Shown here piece by piece: positions 1 to 8,533 of a stretch of 49,451 nucleotides of DNA; position 1 is the first letter of the stretch, and the number at the start of each line of letters is the position of its first letter. Location of the stretch: contig JAFGQN010000030.1 in assembly GCA_016935665.1 (NCBI GenBank), positions 1 to 49,451 of the forward strand. Reading direction: 5' to 3'. Made by a program: the position numbers and the translations under genes. The notes under the pieces are model-generated. The model was given only the letters and a program-made list of their open reading frames with translations, did not search any database and was not told the origin of the DNA. The stretch comes from Deltaproteobacteria bacterium (GTDB lineage Bacteria > Myxococcota_A > Polyangia > JAAYKL01).

Positions 1-243
1 ATCCCCGGCCGAAAACTGGTTGCGGCGGCAGATAAACTACCGCCCTACAATTTTTTTCTATCAATTTCGACTTTGCGATTGCCCTGAGCCCTTTGTGGCA
101 GATTTGATATTTGCAATCATCGGTGATATAACTTTCAAAGTTTTTCCTCGAGAAACATCAATCCAAATGGGATTCGAAAACGCGATGATTTTTCTTAAGG
201 AGTGAAAACACAGCTACTTTTTCAAACGGAGACTGATCCTGCT

Positions 244-798
244 ATGAACCTGATACTTCGATTACTAAATTGGCAATTACTTGCCGGCATGACATTGATA
301 CCTTTGATGATCACTTTGAGTATTTTCCAGGTGTTTAACATTGAGTCCCATGATTCAAATGCGTTGTTTAGAGTTGTTAGTATTGTGTACTTTTTTACAT
401 ATGTCGCATGGAACCACAGAATTATAAAAGTATTCAATAAAGAGAACGAAATACTCACAGAAAAGCAGCTTAAAAGACTTGGATGGCTGCTGGTGGTCCT
501 AAGCGTTATGGGCGTATTTATGATTTTCTCCAGGGAGCTGTCGGTCTTTGCGTGGTCTCTTCCCAGTCCAGTATCCATCGCGGCGTCGATGGTGATGTTC
601 ATCGCGATGTTCCTTTCATTTTATGCGTACATTTTTATGATCTATTGCACGGCAAAGACCCTGAAATGGATGCAGCTTAAAGAGAACTTAAGAACTGCGG
701 ACATAGTGATCGAGATGATTGCAATTTATTTTTTTCCCATCGGTGTGTGGTGGTTACAAAACAAAGTGAATCGGTTGTACCGGGAAAATATCGATTAG
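244..798 (+). CDS. hypothetical integral membrane protein
   Basis: I do not recognise a family. The 184-residue product has four or five hydrophobic segments (about residues 10-30, 42-58, 81-98, 110-135 and 155-172) joined by short charged loops, so it should sit in the cytoplasmic membrane. The frame also extends to a GTG at 202, but there the AAGGAG would abut the start codon. ATG 244, with ACGGAG about 12 bases upstream, gives a protein that begins directly with a membrane segment, so I prefer it. The gene stands alone and converges on the ferritin-like gene 28 bases downstream. No catalytic motif is visible. Confidence 0.6.
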   Translation: MNLILRLLNWQLLAGMTLIPLMITLSIFQVFNIESHDSNALFRVVSIVYFFTYVAWNHRIIKVFNKENEILTEKQLKRLGWLLVVLSVMGVFMIFSRELSVFAWSLPSPVSIAASMVMFIAMFLSFYAYIFMIYCTAKTLKWMQLKENLRTADIVIEMIAIYFFPIGVWWLQNKVNRLYRENID

Positions 799-826
799 AT
801 TCAGCGCAAATTCCATCGCAACGGGT

Positions 827-1306
827 TCAGGCGGGCCTTCGGTTGAGGTAGCGTTCGCGCATTTCCTTTAATCTTATCAGGTGCTGTTCGTCACCGGCGG
901 TGATGGCTTTGGCCAGTTTGGCAAGGTTGCTGTTTTGCATGCTCAGCAGGCCGCGGTATGCGGACTCGATTCCCTTGCCTTCGAGCAAAATGGCGAAATC
1001 GAGTGCCTTTTCGATATCGGTGCTTTCTTTCTCGATGTACTTTTCAATGGCATGAGTTGTGGCATCAACGACCTTTAAATCAATGGGTTTTATTAGTGGG
1101 TCAAACTGCGAGGGTCCGAGCAGGCGCTTTTGAAGCAATACCTGTGATTTGTGATTGACCTCTTCGCGTTTCATCCGCAAAAAAAGCGCGTGCAGCTCCG
1201 CATCGTTTTCAAACATGGTGGCGTAGTGCGCATACAGGTCTGCGGCTTTCTGTTCGAGCTGAGCCACTCGATCCATAACTTTTCCCAGTGTGATTTGGTT
1301 GGTCAT
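827..1306 (-). CDS. ferritin-like / rubrerythrin-type protein
   Basis: A 159-residue, all-helical protein that looks like a ferritin-like four-helix bundle. The first helix carries an LEQKAADLY stretch and the second an EEVNH (ExxH) motif. Later helices contain LLEGKGIES and GDEQH, so Glu and His residues occur at the spacing used for di-iron sites in rubrerythrin-like proteins. There is no C-terminal rubredoxin CxxC pair, so this is the short form. Likely roles are iron handling or peroxide defence, which is an inference. TTG 1315 is possible, but ATG 1306 is the first normal start. The gene is monocistronic or lies at the end of the mgl/ppx run, about 100 bases after the phosphatase stop. 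Confidence 0.62.
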   Translation of the reverse strand: MTNQITLGKVMDRVAQLEQKAADLYAHYATMFENDAELHALFLRMKREEVNHKSQVLLQKRLLGPSQFDPLIKPIDLKVVDATTHAIEKYIEKESTDIEKALDFAILLEGKGIESAYRGLLSMQNSNLAKLAKAITAGDEQHLIRLKEMRERYLNRRPA

Positions 1307-1409
1307 GGGGGACAATATAACGCCGGTTCAACCACTACGCACTAAACCCCAAAACAGCCAGGCAATTGCCAACAGAATTTTTGCCGTGGAGGCTGCGCCC
1401 AAGCGTCGC

Positions 1410-2330
1410 TCACAAATCCAACAACGTTAATGCAAGCCCCACGCGCAATCCATTGGCGGAGACGGTGAACGAATCCATATTCAGGTGTTGGAGGATTTGG
1501 TCCAGGATGAGGGCGCCTGCGGGGAAGACGTCGGCGCGCATCGGTTTCATGCCGTACTCTTTGATGCGGGTGGGTACATCGACGGAAGCCGAAATATCCA
1601 TCCACTTTTGGGTATCGGCGAGGGTAACCACGCTGCCATGGACCATTTCGCGGTCCCATTTTTCCATGCGGTGCACCAGTTTGCCCAATGTGGTGGGGGT
1701 ACCACCCACACATACCAGACGGCCGTATATGGTTTTGGGCACGTGTTCCTCAAGCAGTCTTTGCACTGCCGCCCTGGCCAGGTCCTGTTCGACGGCAGAG
1801 GGCGTTTCTGAGTTGAAAAACTGCTCAGTAATCTGCACCACCCCAAGAGGCATACTCACCGACTGCCACGCGCCGTCAACGCTGCCGCTGGATATTTCGG
1901 TGGACTGACCGCCAATATCGAGAATAACCCAGTCATCCCGTTTGGGCAGTCCAAATACAGCGCCAATGGACGTGTACCGGGCTTCCTCAATCCCATCGAT
2001 GACCTCTACCGGCGTGCCCAGTATTTTGGACGCCGGCTCGGTGAACACCTGGGGATTGCTGGCCATACGCAACACAGCGGTGGCCACTGCACGGGACTTC
2101 GCTTTGTGATAATCAAACTTCCGCGCAATCCGTTCGATGGCTTCCAGACCGCGTTTTACCGCCTCGGCGTTCAAAGGTCCGTTAGGTATAAGCCCTTCGG
2201 AGAGTCGCACCGGGAATGATTTGTCTCGCCGTATCCGGATAAGGCCATTTGCATAAAGTTGAAGCTGGGTACAGCTCACAGTGTTGCTGCCAATATCGAG
2301 ACCGACAGAAATAGAGATGGGTTTCTTCAA
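1410..2330 (-). CDS. Ppx/GppA-family phosphatase
   Basis: A member of the exopolyphosphatase / guanosine pentaphosphate phosphohydrolase family with the ASKHA fold. The N-terminal phosphate-binding motif DIGSNT is at residues 12-17. The GIEEARYT stretch near 113-120 carries the family's catalytic Glu, and the second glycine loop DIGGQST is at 138-144. At 306 residues it holds only the two-lobed catalytic core, without the extra C-terminal HD-like domains of Escherichia coli Ppx. The substrate could be polyphosphate or pppGpp and cannot be told from sequence. It starts 15 bases after the OmpA-like gene and is probably cotranscribed with mglBA, tying a stringent-response or phosphate enzyme to the polarity GTPase locus. 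Confidence 0.85.
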   Translation of the reverse strand: MKKPISISVGLDIGSNTVSCTQLQLYANGLIRIRRDKSFPVRLSEGLIPNGPLNAEAVKRGLEAIERIARKFDYHKAKSRAVATAVLRMASNPQVFTEPASKILGTPVEVIDGIEEARYTSIGAVFGLPKRDDWVILDIGGQSTEISSGSVDGAWQSVSMPLGVVQITEQFFNSETPSAVEQDLARAAVQRLLEEHVPKTIYGRLVCVGGTPTTLGKLVHRMEKWDREMVHGSVVTLADTQKWMDISASVDVPTRIKEYGMKPMRADVFPAGALILDQILQHLNMDSFTVSANGLRVGLALTLLDL

Positions 2331-2345
2331 GGACTGACTCGCCTG

Positions 2346-3164
2346 TTATTTATTGAGATCTTTCTCCAGATCGGAGAGGTCAGGCAATTCGTTGAGGTTG
2401 GGCAGCAGGGTAATTTCGATGCGGCGGTTGGCTGCCTGGCCTTCTTTGGTGTCGTTGGACTCCGAGGGACGGAACTCCGCATAACCGGCTGCGGATACGT
2501 TGCGTGGATCCACCCCGTTTTCCTGCAGAAACTTAACAACATTTACCGCACGCGCCGAAGACAGTTCCCAGTTGGAGGGGAACTTTTTGGAGCTGATTGG
2601 AACGTTGTCGGTGTGACCGGCCACCTGGAATTTGCGATCGGGAATGCTGGCGAGAATGGCCGCAAGGTCGGTCAATGCAGCTTCACCTTCTTCGCTCAGT
2701 TTGGCTTTACCGGTTTCAAACAGAATGCTGGACGCCATTTGAACCACCATCTGGCCATCGACAATTCTGATTTTCAATTTGCCCGAATTGACCAGTTCTT
2801 TGAATTGCTCAATTACCTTGCGGTACTGAGCCATTCGTTTTTTCTGAGCTTCCTGCTCGGCGCGCAGACGCGCTTCGCGGGCTTTGGTGGCTTCGAGGTC
2901 AGATGCCAGTTCGCTCTTTTGTCCAAGCAGTGCCTGAACGTTTTGTCCCAGTGCCGCGAGGCGGTCGGACATTTTCTTGTTTTCGACACCCATTTTGTCG
3001 AGTTTCTGCTGCATCTCCTCGTACGCCTGAGTTGCCGCGGCTAAATCTTCAGCCAGTTTGTTTGCTTCGTTTACCTTGGCCTGGTATTCTTCTTCGGAAT
3101 ATCCGCATGCCACAACGGCAAGACAAAGCGAGATCAGTATTGACACTTTGAAAATGGACTTCAT
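2346..3164 (-). CDS. OmpA-family peptidoglycan-binding lipoprotein
   Basis: A 272-residue outer-membrane lipoprotein. A signal peptide ends in a lipobox with Cys20 (AVVAC). Residues about 25-130 form a long heptad-rich coiled coil full of Glu, Lys, Gln and Ala. The C-terminal half is an OmpA/MotB-like domain with VAGHTDNVPI, SSARAVNVV and AGYAEFRPS, the core that binds diaminopimelate in peptidoglycan. It probably tethers the outer membrane to the wall, with the coiled coil as a periplasmic spacer. AAGGAG sits six bases before the ATG. It lies 66 bases downstream of mglA and 15 bases upstream of the Ppx/GppA gene on the same strand, so an operon is likely. Confidence 0.85.
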   Translation of the reverse strand: MKSIFKVSILISLCLAVVACGYSEEEYQAKVNEANKLAEDLAAATQAYEEMQQKLDKMGVENKKMSDRLAALGQNVQALLGQKSELASDLEATKAREARLRAEQEAQKKRMAQYRKVIEQFKELVNSGKLKIRIVDGQMVVQMASSILFETGKAKLSEEGEAALTDLAAILASIPDRKFQVAGHTDNVPISSKKFPSNWELSSARAVNVVKFLQENGVDPRNVSAAGYAEFRPSESNDTKEGQAANRRIEITLLPNLNELPDLSDLEKDLNK

Positions 3165-3230
3165 CGTAAACTCCTTGCAATTTGTTTTTGTTAATTCGTT
3201 TTAGGAATGTACGCCCGTATGGCCAAATGA

Positions 3231-3818
3231 TCAACTGCCCTTTTTCAGTTCTGTAAGAACGAGTTTGGCAGTTGCCTTTAATGTATCGAAAACGCCATTC
3301 CCTTTAGTAGCCACCGCCTCAAAATCCGGCACATTGGTTGTATTGAGGACAGATCGCAATTCACTGACATCAGCCACATTTGGAAGATCGCGTTTGTTAT
3401 ATTGTATGACATAGGGCAGTTTGTCCAGGTCGTACCCCTGCTCCGCCAGGTTGTCTCTAAGGTTCTCCACGGATTCGATATTGGCTTCCATTCGTTCAAT
3501 CTGGGAATCTGCCACAAAAACGACGCCATCCACGCCTTTTAAAATCAATTTGCGGGACGCATCGTAAAAAACCTGACCAGGAACCGTGTAGAGGTGAAAC
3601 CGCGTTTTGAACCCGCGAATCTCACCCAGCGACAATGGCAGAAAATCGAAAAATAATGTTCGCTCAGTCTCAGTCGCCAAAGAGATCATCTTACCCTTGG
3701 CGTCGGGATTGGTCCGGTTATACACATATTGCAGGTTGGTGGTTTTTCCACACAAACCCGGTCCATAATAGACGATCTTGCAGTTAATCTCGCGGGACGA
3801 ATAGTTGATAAACGACAT
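3231..3818 (-). CDS. mglA: gliding-motility Ras-like GTPase MglA
   Basis: A small Ras-superfamily GTPase that sets cell polarity in Myxococcus and relatives. At 195 residues it is the usual length. The P-loop GPGLCGKTT is at 19-27, the switch region TVPGQ at 78-82 (keeping the Thr78 and Gln82 found in Myxococcus MglA), and the guanine-specificity motif NKRD at 141-144. Long stretches such as [20 protein letters not shown] and the C-terminal [10 protein letters not shown] are those of the Myxococcus-type protein. It follows mglB by 12 bases, the standard order for the GTPase and its activating protein. No gliding-engine (Agl/Glt) genes are in the window, so the output may be polarity of another machine such as type IV pili. 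Confidence 0.97.
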   Translation of the reverse strand: MSFINYSSREINCKIVYYGPGLCGKTTNLQYVYNRTNPDAKGKMISLATETERTLFFDFLPLSLGEIRGFKTRFHLYTVPGQVFYDASRKLILKGVDGVVFVADSQIERMEANIESVENLRDNLAEQGYDLDKLPYVIQYNKRDLPNVADVSELRSVLNTTNVPDFEAVATKGNGVFDTLKATAKLVLTELKKGS

Positions 3819-3830
3819 TCGAAAGCACCT

Positions 3831-4313
3831 CTAATCGTTGAACAGGTTGTCAATATCGTCATCAGTGATTTCTTCAAGGGGTGACGATGCGTTTGGATCA
3901 TTTGCCTTTTGAACCAATGTCTCAAAAATAGTATTCAGCGCCTGATTCGCTTTGCGGACCCGCAGACGGACCAGACCGAGCGAAGAGCGTTCATCGAAAA
4001 TCACAACGAGAATCACTCGCTGCCCAACTATCTGAATGTGTACATTCTGATGCTCGCCCTCATGAAACTGTGTGGCGAATTCATTTTCTTTCAACACCTT
4101 CGCCATTCCGCCGGTTGCAGCAATATTTCCAGCAGTCAGAGAAGCCAGCGAGGTAGTGTCCAGATTTTCGTATTCCCCCGCCGTGGCAATCAGCTGTCCA
4201 TTTTTATCCACAATAAAAACAACAATTGCATTGGCATCCCGCACGAGTTTTTCACAGACGTCCTGTATCTGATTAAACTCCTCTTCATACATCACAATTT
4301 GAGGTCGAACCAT
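3831..4313 (-). CDS. mglB: MglB, roadblock/LC7-domain GTPase-activating protein
   Basis: A 160-residue roadblock/LC7 protein with the characteristic segments IVVFIVDKNGQLIATAGEYE (about 30-50) and VILVVIFDERSSLGLVRLRV (about 103-122). A flexible acidic tail ends in DDDIDNLFND. MglB proteins dimerise and activate GTP hydrolysis by MglA, confining MglA-GTP to one cell pole. The ATG follows AGGAG by seven bases (AGGAGAAGTTAAATG). It is the first gene of a probable minus-strand operon mglB-mglA-ompA-like-ppx/gppA. The 257 bases to the divergent HD gene should hold the promoter, though I could not fix convincing -35/-10 boxes there. Confidence 0.95.
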   Translation of the reverse strand: MVRPQIVMYEEEFNQIQDVCEKLVRDANAIVVFIVDKNGQLIATAGEYENLDTTSLASLTAGNIAATGGMAKVLKENEFATQFHEGEHQNVHIQIVGQRVILVVIFDERSSLGLVRLRVRKANQALNTIFETLVQKANDPNASSPLEEITDDDIDNLFND

Positions 4314-4570
4314 TTAACTTCTCCTGAAAGGATGCGTCACCGAGCCTGTATTCTGCGCATCATATTGTTTTTAACAGTGTAAATCTCTAACAAACCTGAA
4401 TTGCTGATTCAAGTAACTATCAGCATAATATGGATTATTGGCACGTCAATTTCAAATTATTGGCGAAAAACCGTGTGGCGTCAGCAATTATATAAACGAT
4501 ACAATCGCTGACTTGCCACCTTGAAACGTATGTGGTAGATGGTCGCCAGGACAAGCAATACCGGCCGCTC

Positions 4571-5509
4571 ATGCGCGACAACCAAATAGATATGACACCA
4601 GAATTTTTTAACAGTTTGCCGGCCGAAGAGTTTGTTGCCGCACTGGAAGCCGCTACCGCACAGGAAAAGCGGAACGTATTTTCAGATCCCATGACACCTC
4701 AGTTGGTTCTTGCCGCCTGCGATCTCATTCTTGAGAGTCCCCGGCCCGACCGAGGTCTTGACATCCTGGAGCGTACGGGAATCCTCCAGCAAATCCTCCC
4801 CGAAGTGACAGCGATGGTCAATTTTGGAGACAGCGTCAAACACAAGGACGTTTGGGTGCACACCCTGCAGGTAGTACGTCAAACCCCCAATCGCCGTGTG
4901 GTGCGCTGGGCCGCGCTGCTCCACGACATAGGCAAAGTGTCCACCCGCAAGTTCACCAGAGACGGCCAGGTGACATTTATTGGACACCCTGAAGTGGGCG
5001 CCCGAATGTTTGAAAGAATTGCACGGCGACTCCCCTTTGACCCCAATATCGCAAAGGAGATTCGGTTTCTCATTGCCGCCCATCTGCGCGCATCGGCCTA
5101 CGAGGAAGACTGGACCGATTCGGCAGTGCGGCGATTTGCAAAAGATGCGGGGGCGCAATTGCTCGATTTACTCGACTTGTGCCGTGCGGATATAACGAGC
5201 AAGTACGAGGAAAAAGTACGGCGCGGATTGCGACAAATCAACCTGCTGGCGACGCGATTGACCCGAATTCTGGCCGAAGACGCCAAACCCAAAGCGCTGC
5301 CCAAAGGGCTTGGGGAAGTGTTGATTCAGCGATTGCACATTATCCCTGGAAAGAGGCTGGGAGATTTGATGAAAAAGCTGACAGAGGCGGTGGATTCCGG
5401 TGTCCTGCCTCCATCCGCTGAGTACGATATATATGTGACCTATGTGCAGGCCCATCCCGATTTGTTGCCGCCTTCTCATTGCCCAAAAGAACGCAGTAAA
5501 AACTTGTAA
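4571..5509 (+). CDS. HD-domain protein resembling the C-terminal half of CCA-adding enzymes
   Basis: A 312-residue HD phosphohydrolase-type protein. The N-terminal part (TPQLVLAACDLILESP, GLDILERTGILQQILPEV) resembles the RNA/substrate-binding helical region of class II tRNA nucleotidyltransferases. The HD core follows with VWVHTLQVV, ALLHDIGKVST and GHPEVGARMFERI, then IAAHLRAS. The nucleotidyltransferase head domain (GGxVRD, DxD) is absent and no neighbouring fragment carries it. It may therefore be a stand-alone phosphodiesterase or 2',3'-cyclic phosphatase-like enzyme rather than a CCA enzyme. The frame extends to GTG 4532, but no ribosome-binding site supports it. ATG 4571 or 4592 is more plausible. 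The pgk start lies about 100 bases downstream. Confidence 0.72.
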   Translation: MRDNQIDMTPEFFNSLPAEEFVAALEAATAQEKRNVFSDPMTPQLVLAACDLILESPRPDRGLDILERTGILQQILPEVTAMVNFGDSVKHKDVWVHTLQVVRQTPNRRVVRWAALLHDIGKVSTRKFTRDGQVTFIGHPEVGARMFERIARRLPFDPNIAKEIRFLIAAHLRASAYEEDWTDSAVRRFAKDAGAQLLDLLDLCRADITSKYEEKVRRGLRQINLLATRLTRILAEDAKPKALPKGLGEVLIQRLHIIPGKRLGDLMKKLTEAVDSGVLPPSAEYDIYVTYVQAHPDLLPPSHCPKERSKNL

Positions 5510-5610
5510 TTTTGGTACAGTTTGCCTACGCTGCCCTCGTTTTTAAAGGATACGCCTCAAATACGCGCGCTTTGACTATCAAAGCGTCTTTACGGAAAAA
5601 GGAATACGCC

Positions 5611-6846
5611 ATGGCAAAACTATTTGTTGAAGATTTGGATTTAAAGGGCAAAAAAGTCATCTCCCGCGTGGACTTCAATGTTCCGATTAAGGACGGCAAG
5701 GTTGATAACGACAAACGAATTCGCGCGTCGTTACCCACAATAAACTACATTCTGGAACAGGGCGCCAGCCTGATTCTGATGAGCCATCTGGGTCGTCCCG
5801 ACGGACAGGTGAAGCCCGAATTCAGTCTGAAACCCGCTGCTGACCGTTTGGGTGAACTGCTGGGCAAAGAAGTCAAATTCGTCACAGATTGTGTGGGCGC
5901 CGACGTTGAAGCCGCTGCCGCCGCACTTCAGCCCGGCGAAGTTCTGGTACTTGAAAACCTCCGTTTTCACATCGAGGAAACCGGAAAAGGCGTTGATGCC
6001 GACGGCAATAAGATCAAAGCCGATGACGCGAAAGTGGCCGAATTCAGCGCTGCACTGACCAAACTGGCTGACGTATACGTAAACGACGCTTTTGGCACCG
6101 CCCATCGCGCCCACAGCTCCATGGTGGGTGTGGCATTGCCCCGCGCCTGCGGATACCTGCTCAAAAAGGAAATCGATTTTCTGGGCGACGCTCTGGCAGC
6201 CCCTGAAAAACCATTCGTAGCCGTAATTGGCGGCGCCAAAATCTCGGGTAAAATCGATGTGATCGAAGCACTTCTGCCCAAAGTGGACAAGCTGATCATC
6301 GGCGGCGCCATGGCCAATACATTTTTCAAAGCACAGGGCAAAGAAGTGGGCAAATCGCTGGTCGAAGACGAAAGAATTGAAATGGCCAAAGATCTGCTGA
6401 CCAAAGGGGGCGACAAAATTCAGTTGCCGGTGGATTGCGGCGTCGTATCCGAAATGGATTTCGGCGCGCGTACCTGTAGTGAAGTGACCTACGTGGACGC
6501 GGATGCGGTTCCCGCCGATCAGATGATTATCGATGCCGGTCCCAAATCCGTTGAGGTATTTTCCAGGCTCGTTAAAGGCGCCAAAACAGTGGTATGGAAT
6601 GGCCCCATGGGTGTTTTCGAAATCGCTGACAGTGCCAAAGGCACCTTTGGCGTGGCCGAGGCGCTGGCGGATGCCACGGCCAACAACGGCGCAGTGACCA
6701 TCATTGGCGGTGGCGATTCAGTAAGCGCTATCGAGAAAGCCAATCTGTCTGAGAAAGTTTCCCACGTCTCCACCGGTGGCGGCGCATCCCTGGAATACCT
6801 GGAAGGTAAGGAACTGCCTGGCGTTGTTGCCCTGTCCGATAAATAG
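5611..6846 (+). CDS. pgk: phosphoglycerate kinase
   Basis: Glycolytic and gluconeogenic kinase interconverting 1,3-bisphosphoglycerate plus ADP and 3-phosphoglycerate plus ATP in the cytosol. The 411 residues match the family's length. Near the N terminus it has VDFNVPIKDGK and, further on, the substrate-binding SHLGRP. DAFGTAHRAHSS, KPFVAVIGGAKISGK and the nucleotide-binding GGGDSV follow, with STGGGASLEYLEGKELPGV near the end. The frame is open back to 5512, but the true start is ATG 5611, preceded by AAAAAGGAA; the upstream 33 codons do not resemble the family. It is preceded closely by the HD gene on the same strand. No other glycolytic gene is linked. Confidence 0.97.
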   Translation: MAKLFVEDLDLKGKKVISRVDFNVPIKDGKVDNDKRIRASLPTINYILEQGASLILMSHLGRPDGQVKPEFSLKPAADRLGELLGKEVKFVTDCVGADVEAAAAALQPGEVLVLENLRFHIEETGKGVDADGNKIKADDAKVAEFSAALTKLADVYVNDAFGTAHRAHSSMVGVALPRACGYLLKKEIDFLGDALAAPEKPFVAVIGGAKISGKIDVIEALLPKVDKLIIGGAMANTFFKAQGKEVGKSLVEDERIEMAKDLLTKGGDKIQLPVDCGVVSEMDFGARTCSEVTYVDADAVPADQMIIDAGPKSVEVFSRLVKGAKTVVWNGPMGVFEIADSAKGTFGVAEALADATANNGAVTIIGGGDSVSAIEKANLSEKVSHVSTGGGASLEYLEGKELPGVVALSDK

Positions 6847-7002
6847 CCCCCGATATTGAGCCACTCCTGGCACTTTTCCCGTCCCCTGTAAAATTCTGCT
6901 TTTGTCTGTCCACTGATTAATTGTTTTGGAGAGTGTCCGTTATTTCAAAACAATTGGACTAAAAAGAAACAATTGATATTTCCCACTAAACAAAAAATCA
7001 GC

Positions 7003-8460
7003 ATGTCTGGCAACACAATATTGGAACATCGAAAGCAGGCCGTCGTCGAAAGCATCCGCTATCATCACAAGCTTCGAGCCTTTATATTGGGGCCAGTCAT
7101 GCTTGTCATTTGTGTCGTCATGTTTTTTACCCTCGGGCAATCGCTCATTTTACTTGCTTTGCTCGCGCTCATTCTGGCGATGAACCTCTTTTTTTTCATT
7201 GGTATATCCGTGTCCTCGCGAAATTCCGAACTTTCACTTCTTATTTCAAATATTCCCGCCTATTTTATCATGCTGGCTACATCTTTTGTAGTGAAGGATT
7301 GTATCGCTCTGTGTGTTATGCTGGCGTTCACCATGATCGCCCAGGGGTTGGTGGCGTCCCGGAAATTTTTTATTGTGAATATTATCTTTGCCAGTCTTGT
7401 TTACGGCGGTCACGAGGCGCTCCGGACGATTGTCATCCTGCAGCCTATCGTGCTACCAGACAATGGTCGGCTGTGGATATATTTGACCATGAGCATTGTC
7501 ATTACCATACTCCTTGGGTCGCTGCTGCGAAAAGAAAAAAGCGTACAGGATGAGTACTTGCACAAGGCGGCCCACACGATGGAAAAACAGGGTCGGATGT
7601 TGACGGAAATCAGACACGCCGTTCATAAGATTCGCGATGTTTCACGATCGCTCAAAACCATCACCGACACACTGGTGCAAAGTTCTGGCAGGCAGGATCA
7701 AACCGTGTCGGAAATCAGCGCTTCGGTCGAAGAAATTTCCATGGCTGCCAACGAAGTGGGCAATATAACCGATCGCGCCCGGCAGATCTCTGAGATAACC
7801 CGACAGAGCCTATACACCAACACAGAAAAACTATCTGAAATGGAAAAGAGTTTTGATCCTATTTCGGAACAGATGGCGCTTTTTCATAACCTGCTCATGG
7901 GCCTTGTGAAAAACATGTCGGAAATAGAAGATGTTCTGTCGTTCAATGAGTCCATTGGCGACAAAATCAAGGTGTTATCTGTCAACGCAGCCATCGAAGC
8001 ATCCAAAGCCGGGGCCGCAGGACAGGGGTTTTCGGTGGTGTCACAAGAAATGCAGGAGCTGGTTTCCAGTACAGAATCCAGTCTGGAAAAAGGTCACTCC
8101 ATCCTCAATCAAATCAAGTCCCAATCGGACAGCAGCACTCGCAATCTGGACGACGTTCAGCAGAAGATTGCCGAGTATCAGCGATCGCTCTCTGCCATTC
8201 GATTGGAAATTGCAGACACCGTTCGAAAATATGATGCGGTCTCCATGAAAATTTCGGAAATGACAACAGCCTCTGACCAGCAGCGTATAGGAATGTCCGA
8301 AATCAATTCCCGAATTGGCTCGGTACGCGACGTGGCCGCCGAAATGCAGGAAATGGCCAGACATATCCAGTCGGCTATCGATATAGTTGACACGCACCAG
8401 GAAACGCTGGAACAACTGATGTCCAGCACAGATGCGACACAGGTGGAAATGGGGAATTGA
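7003..8460 (+). CDS. membrane-anchored methyl-accepting chemotaxis-type protein
   Basis: A 485-residue signalling protein. The first 190 residues hold about six membrane-spanning segments with very short loops, so there is no large periplasmic ligand-binding domain. From about residue 210 to 480 lies a long coiled-coil MCP signalling domain. Its hairpin tip is recognisable in LSVNAAIEASKAGAAGQGF followed by VVSQEMQELV, where CheA and CheW would dock. A compact multi-pass sensor suggests detection of a membrane-borne or intracellular cue. No che genes are in the window. TTG 6973 is also in frame, but ATG 7003 is preferred; neither has a clear ribosome-binding site. Confidence 0.85.
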   Translation: MSGNTILEHRKQAVVESIRYHHKLRAFILGPVMLVICVVMFFTLGQSLILLALLALILAMNLFFFIGISVSSRNSELSLLISNIPAYFIMLATSFVVKDCIALCVMLAFTMIAQGLVASRKFFIVNIIFASLVYGGHEALRTIVILQPIVLPDNGRLWIYLTMSIVITILLGSLLRKEKSVQDEYLHKAAHTMEKQGRMLTEIRHAVHKIRDVSRSLKTITDTLVQSSGRQDQTVSEISASVEEISMAANEVGNITDRARQISEITRQSLYTNTEKLSEMEKSFDPISEQMALFHNLLMGLVKNMSEIEDVLSFNESIGDKIKVLSVNAAIEASKAGAAGQGFSVVSQEMQELVSSTESSLEKGHSILNQIKSQSDSSTRNLDDVQQKIAEYQRSLSAIRLEIADTVRKYDAVSMKISEMTTASDQQRIGMSEINSRIGSVRDVAAEMQEMARHIQSAIDIVDTHQETLEQLMSSTDATQVEMGN

Positions 8461-8533
8461 GATTATCCGCCCGGTTTTAAAGATGCCCACTCATTTAACG
8501 TATCGTGTTGGATAGCCATATCCATTCTATCAT

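Noticed and set aside
2-205. Open frame at the left edge, about 61-67 codons
   Set aside because: AT-rich with unusual composition, no recognisable motif and no ribosome-binding site; it stops inside the AAGGAG before the next gene. It could be the end of an upstream gene, but nothing supports that.
2259-3044. 261-codon plus-strand frame
   Set aside because: Lies antisense to the OmpA-like lipoprotein and Ppx genes, whose motifs are clear; Phe/Gln/Gly-rich composition is what an antisense frame of such genes gives.
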